Below are positions 1-5,544 of a DNA stretch of 10,187 bases, in pieces. Origin of the DNA: Cyanobacteriota bacterium. Its GTDB lineage: Bacteria > Cyanobacteriota > Cyanobacteriia > Leptolyngbyales > Leptolyngbyaceae. Location of the stretch: contig JAIXVO010000248.1 in assembly GCA_027482985.1 (NCBI GenBank), positions 1 through 10,187 on the forward strand, read 5' to 3'. Both the position numbers and the translations under genes were made by a program. The first letter of the stretch is position 1. The number at the start of each line of letters is the position of its first letter. The notes below the pieces were generated by a model. It ran no database searches. It was not told where the DNA came from and saw nothing but the letters and a program-made list of their open reading frames with translations.

Positions 1-1397
1 CAAACAGCTTTGGAGAAGCCTTCAAATTGGCGTTGACTTAAATAACCATCGAACACGGCGGCAATGTTGCGGATGAGTAATCGTCCGGCGGGTGTAACCT
101 GAATGTGGTTGGGGTGTAATTCCACTAGCCCATCTGCTTCTAGCGCCTTTAAAGCAATCCGTTCAGCGGCAAAGTAGGTATCAAAATCACCATCAAAATG
201 CAGGTGATATTTTTCCTCGATCGCCGCCTTCGACAACTCAAACTGACACATCAACTCCATAATCACCGCCCGTCGAATGATGTCATCCTGCTTCAGTCTG
301 ACACCCCGTTCCAGTGGCAATTGATCGCGATCGACCGCCCGATAAAAGTCCTGCAATTTTTTCTGATTTTGGACATAGACGTCATGCAGCATACTGATGG
401 CAGTCATACCAAACCCAAATAAGTCTGATTCTGGTTTGGTGGTGTAACCCTGGAAGTTGCGATGGAGTTGACCATTGCGTTGAGCGATCGCCAATTCATC
501 ATTCGGCTTCGCAAAGTGATCCATGCCAATAAACACATAACCATTGCGAGTCAACTCCTCAATCGTCATTTTGAGCATTTCCAACTTTTCTGCGGCTGCG
601 GGCATGGCGGCGGCATCGAGTTTTTTCTGAATCGGCTTCATCCACGGCACATAGGCAAAATTGAAGACGGCAATGCGATCGGGATCAAGGGCGATCGTTT
701 TCTGAATCGTTTCTCGAAACGTCTCCAGCGTTTGATGCGGTAAACCATAAATCAAATCGACATTTACACTTTCAAAGTCGGCTTCGCGCATCCATTCCAT
801 CCCATCAAACAGCAATTGTTCTGGTTGTACCCGATTAATCGCCGCCTGCACTTGCGGATTAAAATCTTGAATGCCAAAACTGACCCGATTAAAGCCAATT
901 TGTCTTAACGTGTGGACAAAGTTGCGATCGAGGAAACGCGGATTCACTTCAATCGATAATTCCGCTTTCTCATCAAATGAAAAATGCTGGTGCAGCACCG
1001 TCCACAGGTGTTCAATTTGCGGCAGCGATAAGTAATTCGGGGTGCCACCGCCCCAATGCAACTGTTGTACCAACCGCTTTTGACTCACCAGAGACGACAC
1101 CTGCTGAATGTTCCGCGTCATCGCCTCTAAATAAGGTTTGGCGACCTGTTTGCGTTGCGTGATAACGGTATTGCACCCACAAAAATAACAAGCCGTTTCA
1201 CAGAATGGAATATGGCAGTAGAGCGACAACGGCGTAGTTTTGTAGTTCCCGATCGCCACCCCCGTCCGAAAATCTAATTCATCAAATTCCGCAGTCAACT
1301 CAGTGGCAGGGGGGTAACTGGTGTAACGTGGCAAGGGGCGATCGTATTTGCGTAGCAAGTTTGGGTCAAACGTGACCGCAGAAGAACAGAGGGACAT
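1..1397 (-). CDS. hemN: Oxygen-independent coproporphyrinogen III oxidase (partial, 3' end beyond window)
   Basis: This radical-SAM enzyme oxidatively decarboxylates coproporphyrinogen III to protoporphyrinogen IX without O2, in the cytoplasm, for heme and chlorophyll synthesis. I translated it from the minus strand. The ATG at 1397 gives a protein beginning MSLCSSAVTF. It then shows the HemN hallmark PRYTSYP near residues 23-29 and CHIPFCETACYFCGCN at 61-76. That block contains the CxxxCxxC [4Fe-4S] ligands C66, C70 and C73 plus the conserved C75. The frame stays open for 465 codons to the window edge, ending in GFSKAV. HemN proteins are about 460 residues, so probably only a few C-terminal residues are missing. 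The gene lies 269 bp downstream of heme oxygenase on the same strand, as in the cyanobacterial chlAII-ho2-hemN micro-oxic operon. A repeat element separates the two here, so co-transcription is uncertain. No strong Shine-Dalgarno is seen before the ATG. Confidence 0.95.
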   Translation of the reverse strand, partial: MSLCSSAVTFDPNLLRKYDRPLPRYTSYPPATELTAEFDELDFRTGVAIGNYKTTPLSLYCHIPFCETACYFCGCNTVITQRKQVAKPYLEAMTRNIQQVSSLVSQKRLVQQLHWGGGTPNYLSLPQIEHLWTVLHQHFSFDEKAELSIEVNPRFLDRNFVHTLRQIGFNRVSFGIQDFNPQVQAAINRVQPEQLLFDGMEWMREADFESVNVDLIYGLPHQTLETFRETIQKTIALDPDRIAVFNFAYVPWMKPIQKKLDAAAMPAAAEKLEMLKMTIEELTRNGYVFIGMDHFAKPNDELAIAQRNGQLHRNFQGYTTKPESDLFGFGMTAISMLHDVYVQNQKKLQDFYRAVDRDQLPLERGVRLKQDDIIRRAVIMELMCQFELSKAAIEEKYHLHFDGDFDTYFAAERIALKALEADGLVELHPNHIQVTPAGRLLIRNIAAVFDGYLSQRQFEGFSKAV

Positions 1398-1425
1398 GAA
1401 GGTAGGAATCTCCGATAAAAGAAGG

Positions 1426-1453
1426 CAGGAGTCAGGAGTCAGTCAGGAGTCAG
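1426..1453 (+). repeat. Heptanucleotide tandem repeat (CAGGAGT)n
   Basis: Three exact copies of CAGGAGT stand at 1426-1432, 1433-1439 and 1444-1450, with a partial CAGT between the second and third and a partial CAG at the end. Short tandemly repeated heptanucleotides of this GGAGTCA type are common between genes in cyanobacteria. The array lies in the heme oxygenase-hemN gap, just before the hemN start. No function is known. It may be prone to slippage. Confidence 0.8.
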
Positions 1454-1460
1454 AAGCTTA

Positions 1461-1655
1461 CGTAGGTTGGGTGAAACAACGTGCAACCCAACATTTCCGG
1501 GGTTTGTTGAGTGTCGTTAGCAGTTCGCATCGTAGGGGTTCGGCATGCGGCTCCAGAATGGCAATGAGTTAGCGACTAGCGCCCGAATGCCAAACCCTCA
1601 CAGGGGACACGTCTGTATCTGGGTGTTGGGTTTCGTATCCTCAACCCAACCTACG
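1461..1655. repeat. MITE-like nested inverted-repeat element
   Basis: A perfect 12-bp terminal inverted repeat, CGTAGGTTGGGT at 1461-1472 and ACCCAACCTACG at 1644-1655, bounds 195 bp of non-coding DNA. Each end can also fold alone: GTTGGGT 1466-1472 pairs with ACCCAAC 1486-1492, and GTTGGGTT 1625-1632 pairs with AACCCAAC 1643-1650. A third imperfect hairpin sits inside: GGGTTCGGCAT near 1536-1546 pairs with ATGCCAAACCC at 1587-1597. GTTGGGT-type hairpins resemble repeats widely scattered in cyanobacterial intergenic regions (from memory, not searched). No target-site duplication is evident and no transposase is encoded. The element fills most of the heme oxygenase-hemN gap. Confidence 0.7.
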
Positions 1656-1666
1656 CCATTGCTGGA

Positions 1667-2416
1667 CTATTCCGCAGTCACCAATTGCACGCCATGACCA
1701 TGCCCATGTTCGGTACTGCCGGGGCGATCCTGGCGGGTAATCAGATCAAACACATGATCCCCGATCGCGGCTTTCACATCTGCCGCCAACTCATGCATCA
1801 CATCTCGATTCAGTTGAAACGCCAAATTCGCTTCATCAACGAGTTTTTGCGTCAACACGTCATCCACAGGCAAGTCATTCAAGACATCCCGATAGCGCAA
1901 TTTGAATTCCCGTCGCGCTTCAACCGTTGGAATGGCATCAAACTCGTGCATCCGCGTGCCCTGTCCAGCGGGTAAATTTAACGCCGATCGCGCAATCTGA
2001 CGTAATCCTTGCCCCCCAGACAAATCGCCCAGATACCGCACATAAGCATGAGCGACCAACAACGCCGGATCGCGATCGGCTACGTGCAGAATACGAGCCA
2101 CGTAAACCTGACCCGCTGCGGACGGACTAATTTCTAAGCGCCAATCCGCCCCATAGTAAAAGGCCAGATCCTCCTCCAAATGGGCACGTCGCTCCAACTC
2201 TGGAAAATAAATCGCTCCCACAACCGGATGATCTTTGTAACGGGAAATTGAATCTTCTAACGCCGAGTAAACAAAGAATAAATCTGCTAGCAGATTCCGA
2301 AAGGGTTCGGGTTCAACGATACCTTTAAGAAAGCACTTCATAAATGCTGTATTTTCGGCAGCGGTATGGGAGTGTTGCGTGCCTTCCCGCAACCGCGCAG
2401 CTAAATCGTGGCTCAT
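1667..2416 (-). CDS. Heme oxygenase (biliverdin-producing), probably the low-oxygen HO2-type paralog
   Basis: This soluble all-helical enzyme cleaves heme to biliverdin IX-alpha, Fe2+ and CO using O2 and ferredoxin, supplying bilins for phycobiliproteins and phytochromes. The 249-residue protein matches the Synechocystis HO fold throughout. The start MSHDLAARLREGTQHSH puts the proximal heme ligand at His17, followed by AENTAFMKCFLKG. The family signature LLVAHAYVRYLGDLSGGQ lies at 119-136, with the distal-helix glycines and Asp131. The C-terminus carries an HGHGHG stretch at 237-242, which is unusual. The ATG at 2416 has a GAGG box about 8 nt upstream, supporting this start. The neighbouring divergent acsF and downstream hemN suggest the ho2 role of the micro-oxic module rather than housekeeping ho1. 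The ho1/ho2 assignment is inferred from context only, so I give no gene symbol. Confidence 0.95.
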   Translation of the reverse strand: MSHDLAARLREGTQHSHTAAENTAFMKCFLKGIVEPEPFRNLLADLFFVYSALEDSISRYKDHPVVGAIYFPELERRAHLEEDLAFYYGADWRLEISPSAAGQVYVARILHVADRDPALLVAHAYVRYLGDLSGGQGLRQIARSALNLPAGQGTRMHEFDAIPTVEARREFKLRYRDVLNDLPVDDVLTQKLVDEANLAFQLNRDVMHELAADVKAAIGDHVFDLITRQDRPGSTEHGHGHGVQLVTAE

Positions 2417-2527
2417 GAAAACACCTCAAAACGAAGGTTAAGTTCTATCAACCTTTCATAACCATATAGCGATTGAGCGCTTAAATAAAGAGAAGGTTCT
2501 TACATCTTTACAAACGCAAGAAACATC
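2417..2527. promoter_or_regulatory. Divergent intergenic control region, heme oxygenase / acsF
   Basis: This 111-bp AT-rich region must hold the promoters for both divergent genes. An inverted repeat AAGGTT (2434-2439) and AACCTT (2450-2455) with a 10-bp spacer lies near the heme oxygenase start. A further AAGGTT stands at 2493-2498 on the acsF side. A mostly palindromic 12-mer, TTGAGCGCTTAA, spans 2473-2484. These are candidate regulator half-sites. In Synechocystis the homologous genes are controlled by the MarR-type activator ChlR, but I cannot show that any of these is its site. I see no clear consensus -35/-10 pair. The acsF start lacks a strong Shine-Dalgarno. Confidence 0.45.
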
Positions 2528-3595
2528 ATGGTTGAATCTCCTCCCAAAACCGTTGCTGCGCCTCAAAGACAGGCGGCGATTCAGGAAAATTTGCTGTCGC
2601 CCCGGTTTTACACGACCGACTTTGAGCGGACGGCCAGCCTGGATTTGTCCGCGCAGGCAGTGGAACTGCAAGCGATGTTGGCGGAAATGCGAGCCGACTA
2701 CAACCGCCATCACTTCGTCCGCAATGAGTCGTTTGACCAATCCTGGGAGCACATTACCGGCGAAGCGCGGCAGGCGTTTATCGAGTATCTGGAGCGCTCT
2801 TGCGTCTCGGAATTTTCCGGCTTCCTGCTGTTCAAAGAGTTGTCTCGTCGCTTGAAAGACAAAAGTCCGTTGTTGGCTGAAATTTTTGCCCTGATGGCGC
2901 GGGATGAAGCCCGTCATGCGGGATTTTTGAACAAAGCAATGGGTGATTTTGGCCGCACGCTGGATCTGGGCTATTTGACCAAAGCTCGCACCTACACCTT
3001 CTTCCCGATTGAGTGGGTGTTGTATACCGTTTACCTGTCGGAAAAGATTGGCTACTGGCGCTATATCCTGATCCATCGCCATCTCGCATCCCATCCCGAA
3101 AACGAGTTTTACCCGCTGTTCCATTACTTTGAACCCTGGTGTCAGGATGAAAATCGCCACGGGGATATTTTCAAGGCGCTATTGCGATCGCAGCCCCAAC
3201 TTTGGAACACCTGGCAATCTCGCCTCTGGAGTCGCTTCTTCTTGCTCACTGTGTTCGCTACCCATACCCTCACCGTCCACGAACGCGCCAACTTCTACAA
3301 ATCCTTGGGACTCAGCGCGACTGAATTTGATGCAGAAGTCGTCCGCCAAACCAACGCCACCGCTGCCAGAGCCTTTCCCACGGTGCTAGATGTGGATCAC
3401 CCCGAGTTTTTCGATCGCCTACATCAGTGTTCAGACATCAACCTGAAGCTGTCCCAGATCGATCAAACCGCGCAACCCAAATGGTTGAAAGCGCTGCGTA
3501 AACTCCCCCATCAAGCCGCCATTTGCGGTCATTTGGTGCGATTATATTTCCTCAAACCTGTCGATGCCGAAGCCTTACGCGGCACTGTCGGTTAA
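2528..3595 (+). CDS. acsF: Mg-protoporphyrin IX monomethyl ester oxidative cyclase (AcsF/ChlA type)
   Basis: This is the diiron subunit of the aerobic cyclase that forms the fifth (E) ring of chlorophyll, converting Mg-protoporphyrin monomethyl ester to divinyl protochlorophyllide. The 355 residues match the family length and the Synechocystis ChlA proteins along their whole length. Visible marks are TPRFYTTDF-like LSPRFYTTDF (23-32), DYNRHHFVR (57-65), ERSCVSEFSGFL (89-100, Glu95), DEARHAGFLNKAM (126-138, Glu127/His130), SEKIGYWRY (171-179) and WCQDENRHGD (204-213, Glu208/His211). The last two E-x-x-H motifs are diiron ligands. The neighbourhood of heme oxygenase and hemN suggests it is the low-oxygen paralog ChlAII rather than ChlAI, which is inference from synteny. 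Its stop lies 7 bp from the convergent small gene, with no visible terminator between. The ATG at 2528 has no clear Shine-Dalgarno. Confidence 0.95.
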   Translation: MVESPPKTVAAPQRQAAIQENLLSPRFYTTDFERTASLDLSAQAVELQAMLAEMRADYNRHHFVRNESFDQSWEHITGEARQAFIEYLERSCVSEFSGFLLFKELSRRLKDKSPLLAEIFALMARDEARHAGFLNKAMGDFGRTLDLGYLTKARTYTFFPIEWVLYTVYLSEKIGYWRYILIHRHLASHPENEFYPLFHYFEPWCQDENRHGDIFKALLRSQPQLWNTWQSRLWSRFFLLTVFATHTLTVHERANFYKSLGLSATEFDAEVVRQTNATAARAFPTVLDVDHPEFFDRLHQCSDINLKLSQIDQTAQPKWLKALRKLPHQAAICGHLVRLYFLKPVDAEALRGTVG

Positions 3596-3602
3596 TCCCA
3601 AC

Positions 3603-3815
3603 TTAAACCGATTCTCGCGCTAGCATCAGCAGTTGGGCGATCGGGCAATGGAACACCCGATCGCCCCATTGCACATAGACTTCCACACAGGCATCTTCAC
3701 AACTCCAGACCCAGGCAGGCAAGTCTTTGATCGCCACAGCCACAGGGCGATCGTGACATTGAATAAACAATGCCGCCTCGCCGTCTGTCGTGCCCATTGT
3801 GGTGACTGAGAGCAT
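3603..3815 (-). CDS. Small hypothetical protein with four cysteines
   Basis: I do not recognise this 70-residue protein. It contains Cys20, Cys39, Cys43 and Cys57 and an aromatic centre (LPAWVWS, VYVQWGD). Four cysteines in so short a chain could bind metal or form disulfides, but no known pattern fits. There is no signal peptide and no membrane segment. The ATG at 3815 lies 2 bp after the stop of the upstream 108-residue gene, so the two are almost certainly co-transcribed. GAGG about 10 nt upstream, inside the end of that gene, may serve as the ribosome site. An alternative start is Met7 (MGTTDGE). It runs convergently into acsF with a 7-bp gap. Confidence 0.65.
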   Translation of the reverse strand: MLSVTTMGTTDGEAALFIQCHDRPVAVAIKDLPAWVWSCEDACVEVYVQWGDRVFHCPIAQLLMLARESV

Positions 3816-3817
3816 GG

Positions 3818-4144
3818 TTACTCGACCTCTTCAGCCGCAGAAAAAACATCGATCTGGTCTGCATGAATTTTAGCGCCAGTGCCCTGCATCAGTGCCTCTG
3901 CCTGTTGTGGGTTGTCAAAAATTAAATCAAAAAAATCCCACTTATTCATCCCGGCTCGATGCGCGTAATATTCGGTTTGGGTGAGAATGCGATCGTGGGA
4001 CTGCCGCACATACATCGCCAGCGCCGCCGCTGCCTGCGACGACACACTGCGTCCCAGAAAAAAGCTCAAGGCCGTCAACAGCTTCAGTTCATATTCTGGT
4101 AGCGCGTTAATGTAAATGCCGTCGCGTTCACCGAGTTCTGACAT
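3818..4144 (-). CDS. Hypothetical protein, 108 residues, operon partner of the small cysteine protein
   Basis: Function unknown. The protein reads MSELGERDGIYINALPEYEL, then a hydrophobic-to-alanine-rich helix region (LLTALSFFLGRSVSSQAAAALAMYV, residues about 22-46), a motif HRAGMNKWDFFDLIFDNP and an acidic end EEVE. It looks soluble and mainly helical. I chose the ATG at 4144 because AGGGG precedes it by 6 nt. The longer frame from 4186 has no ribosome site, and its start lies inside a 19-bp tandem duplication. The 70-residue gene follows after 2 bp. Upstream, 105 bp separate it from the pentapeptide-repeat gene, so it may have its own promoter or be read through from arsR. Confidence 0.6.
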   Translation of the reverse strand: MSELGERDGIYINALPEYELKLLTALSFFLGRSVSSQAAAALAMYVRQSHDRILTQTEYYAHRAGMNKWDFFDLIFDNPQQAEALMQGTGAKIHADQIDVFSAAEEVE

Positions 4145-4182
4145 CGATCGCCCCTTTGCCGTCATCTGTCGTGCCCATTTGA

Positions 4183-4255
4183 TCATAGGCGATTTGCACA
4201 GTCATAGGCGATTTGCACTGTTGCGATCGCGGTTAGGGGGCGATCGCGGTTAGGG
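4183..4255. repeat. Two adjacent short tandem duplications
   Basis: TCATAGGCGATTTGCAC occurs at 4183-4199 and again at 4202-4218 (period 19). Immediately after, GCGATCGCGGTTAGGG occurs at 4223-4238 and 4240-4255 (period 17). The second copy of the latter includes a HIP1 octamer and covers the TAA stop and last codon region of the pentapeptide-repeat gene. Both pairs are exact. They look like recent local duplications in the gap between two genes of one strand. They may move the ribosome site and start of the downstream gene. Confidence 0.85.
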
Positions 4256-4951
4256 AGAGGTGGGCAACAGCGCCCCGGTTAAATCGGCATCGGTCAAAAT
4301 TGTGCCCGTCAAATCCGCCTCGCGCAAATCCGCTCCCCGCAACACGACTCCCGTCAAATCGGCGTAACTCAAATCTGCCTGCCGCAAATTCGCCCCCGAC
4401 AAATCCGCTGCCAACCCGTCCTGTCCCCCCCGCCGCAAATTGGCGCGACAGAACTGCGCCCCGGTCAGATTCGCCTCTCGCAACATCACCGCATTCAAGC
4501 GGGCATAACTCAAATTGGCACCGCTTAAATTCGCGCCTGCTAAGTCGGTTTGATGCGTTTGACTCGATCTCAAATCCGCATCAATCAGCAACGCCTGCAC
4601 CAAACTGGCGGCGGTCAAGGTCGCGCCACACAAAATGGCTTTGCACAAGTTGGCCTGATCTAAACAAGCTTGAGTCAACATCGCCCCGGTCAAATCCGCT
4701 TCCCGGAGCGATCCCTGCGCCAAATTCGCGCCCGTCAAATCGGTGCCCCACAGCAAGGCTTCACTCAGGTCGGCGGCTTGCAGGTGCGATCGCCTGAGGT
4801 TCGTCTTACCCAATCGCGCCTGCCGCAAATCGGTCTGGGTCAAGTTGGCAGCCGTCAGATCCACGCCCGTCAATTCGGCTTCTCGCAAGACAATGCCCGG
4901 AAACGATCGCTCACCCTGCTGATACCGCGCCATCAGTTCCGCTACATGCAT
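4250..4951 (-). CDS. Pentapeptide-repeat protein
   Basis: The 233-residue protein is almost entirely A(D/N)LXX pentapeptides from about residue 24 to 229, for example TGANL, READL, SGANL, SYADL. It should fold as a right-handed quadrilateral beta-helix of roughly ten coils. The N-terminal cap MHVAELMARYQQGERSFPG is typical of cyanobacterial members. The register breaks once near residues 173-181 (RRGGQDGLA), predicting a loop out of the helix. There is no signal peptide or membrane segment, so it is probably cytoplasmic. Many family members have no known biochemical role; a few mimic DNA and bind gyrase. I chose the ATG at 4951 because GGGGG lies 4 nt upstream. The same frame extends to 5086, but that part overlaps arsR and does not look like protein. 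It follows arsR by 16 bp and is likely in its operon. Confidence 0.9.
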   Translation of the reverse strand: MHVAELMARYQQGERSFPGIVLREAELTGVDLTAANLTQTDLRQARLGKTNLRRSHLQAADLSEALLWGTDLTGANLAQGSLREADLTGAMLTQACLDQANLCKAILCGATLTAASLVQALLIDADLRSSQTHQTDLAGANLSGANLSYARLNAVMLREANLTGAQFCRANLRRGGQDGLAADLSGANLRQADLSYADLTGVVLRGADLREADLTGTILTDADLTGALLPTSP

Positions 4952-4967
4952 GTGTCCCCCTTGCCCC

Positions 4968-5318
4968 TCACTTGGGCAGATCCTGCAAAAACTGTTGGGT
5001 CTGTTGCTGGAGGCGATCGCCAATTCCCCCCAACACCGTGTCACACAGGTCAAACACATGGGGGTCAATGATCTCGTAGTAGGCACTCACCCCTTTCGGT
5101 TGGCGCGACAAAATCCCCACCTGCGTCATGATTTTGAGATGTTTGGACAAATTCGCCTGACTAAATCCGGTCGCGGCAGTCAGTTCCATCACATTCATCG
5201 CCCCCGCTCGCAAGCTATACAAAATTTGCAAGCGACTCACTTCCGACAACACCTTGAAGTATTCGGCGATCGTGGCCAGGGTGTCGGGAGACGGTGATGA
5301 AAGCGGAGGAGATGCCAT
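4968..5318 (-). CDS. ArsR-family winged-helix transcriptional regulator
   Basis: A DNA-binding dimeric repressor type. From Met at 5318 the protein has 116 residues. Helices at 12-38 (EYFKVLSEVSRLQILYSL) resemble the ArsR start, the helix-turn-helix is ELTAATGFSQANLSKHLKIM at 45-64, and the wing is GILSRQPKGVSAYYEI at 68-83. The classical metal motif ELCVCD is absent: the equivalent position reads GAMNVMEL. Only one cysteine exists, Cys92 in HVFDLCDTV, in the alpha-5 region where SmtB-type sites lie. Arsenic or zinc sensing is therefore unlikely by the standard sites, and the signal is unknown. I prefer this start over the frame beginning at 5426, because the ArsR fold begins here and the upstream part looks like leader DNA. 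No strong Shine-Dalgarno is seen. The gene is divergent from the nucleotide cyclase and leads the pentapeptide gene. Confidence 0.9.
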   Translation of the reverse strand: MASPPLSSPSPDTLATIAEYFKVLSEVSRLQILYSLRAGAMNVMELTAATGFSQANLSKHLKIMTQVGILSRQPKGVSAYYEIIDPHVFDLCDTVLGGIGDRLQQQTQQFLQDLPK

Positions 5319-5332
5319 GATGAATAGGATAA

Positions 5333-5368
5333 TGAGCCTCGATTCAACCCGATCGAGCACCAGGCTCA
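5333..5368. promoter_or_regulatory. Inverted repeat upstream of arsR (candidate operator)
   Basis: TGAGCCT at 5333-5339 and AGGCTCA at 5362-5368 are perfect 7-bp arms, 29 bp centre to centre, close to three helical turns. The repeat lies 15-50 bp upstream of the arsR start in the arsR-cyclase divergent region (5319-5544, 226 bp). ArsR-family genes are often autoregulated from such a position, which is the only basis for calling it an operator. It could instead be a 5'-leader hairpin. The rest of the divergent region shows no clear promoter. Confidence 0.35.
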
Positions 5369-5509
5369 ACCACTGCTCAATAACTATAAACGAATGAATG
5401 TCTGGTTGGACGTGGTGACCCATCATTAAGAATTATGGGGGGTGTCCGGTACATGCCACCGCCACCGCGCTACCAGGGAATAGTTAGGCTACCCATTTGT
5501 TCCTGCATA

Positions 5510-5527
5510 ACCCCGCTTAACCGGGGT
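5510..5527 (+). other. Short GC hairpin upstream of the cyclase gene
   Basis: ACCCCG (5510-5515) and CGGGGT (5522-5527) pair perfectly around a 6-nt loop, 17 nt before the cyclase ATG. The following bases are not a T-tract, so it is unlikely to be a terminator. It could limit access to the ribosome site, since no Shine-Dalgarno is obvious there. Function is inferred only. Confidence 0.35.
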
Positions 5528-5544
5528 CTTGATTTGAGCGTTCT

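Noticed and set aside
198..1162. Several plus-strand frames of 61-93 codons
   Set aside because: They are antisense shadows of hemN, whose radical-SAM motifs fix the real frame.
1348..1572. 74-codon plus-strand frame
   Set aside because: It runs from the antisense of hemN into the heptad array and the inverted-repeat element; low-complexity, no motif.
2456..3160. 234-codon minus-strand frame opposite acsF
   Set aside because: It is fully antisense to the conserved AcsF coding sequence and shows no recognisable motif.
4145..4186. N-terminal extension of the 108-residue protein to 122 residues
   Set aside because: No ribosome site before 4186, whereas AGGGG precedes the inner ATG at good spacing; the upstream ATG lies within a tandem duplication.
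4250..4951. CRISPR-like periodicity in the region of short repeats
   Set aside because: The periodicity is 15 bp from pentapeptide codons, not repeats with unique spacers; no cas genes are present.
4300..5071. Long plus-strand frames opposite the pentapeptide gene
   Set aside because: Periodic Pro/Asn/Ser-rich shadows caused by the repeat structure of the real gene.
4952..5086. N-terminal extension of the pentapeptide-repeat protein
   Set aside because: It overlaps arsR coding DNA out of frame and lacks repeat character; the inner ATG has a strong ribosome site.
5319..5426. N-terminal extension of ArsR to 152 residues
   Set aside because: The ArsR fold starts after the inner Met; the extension covers the inverted repeat and leader-like DNA.
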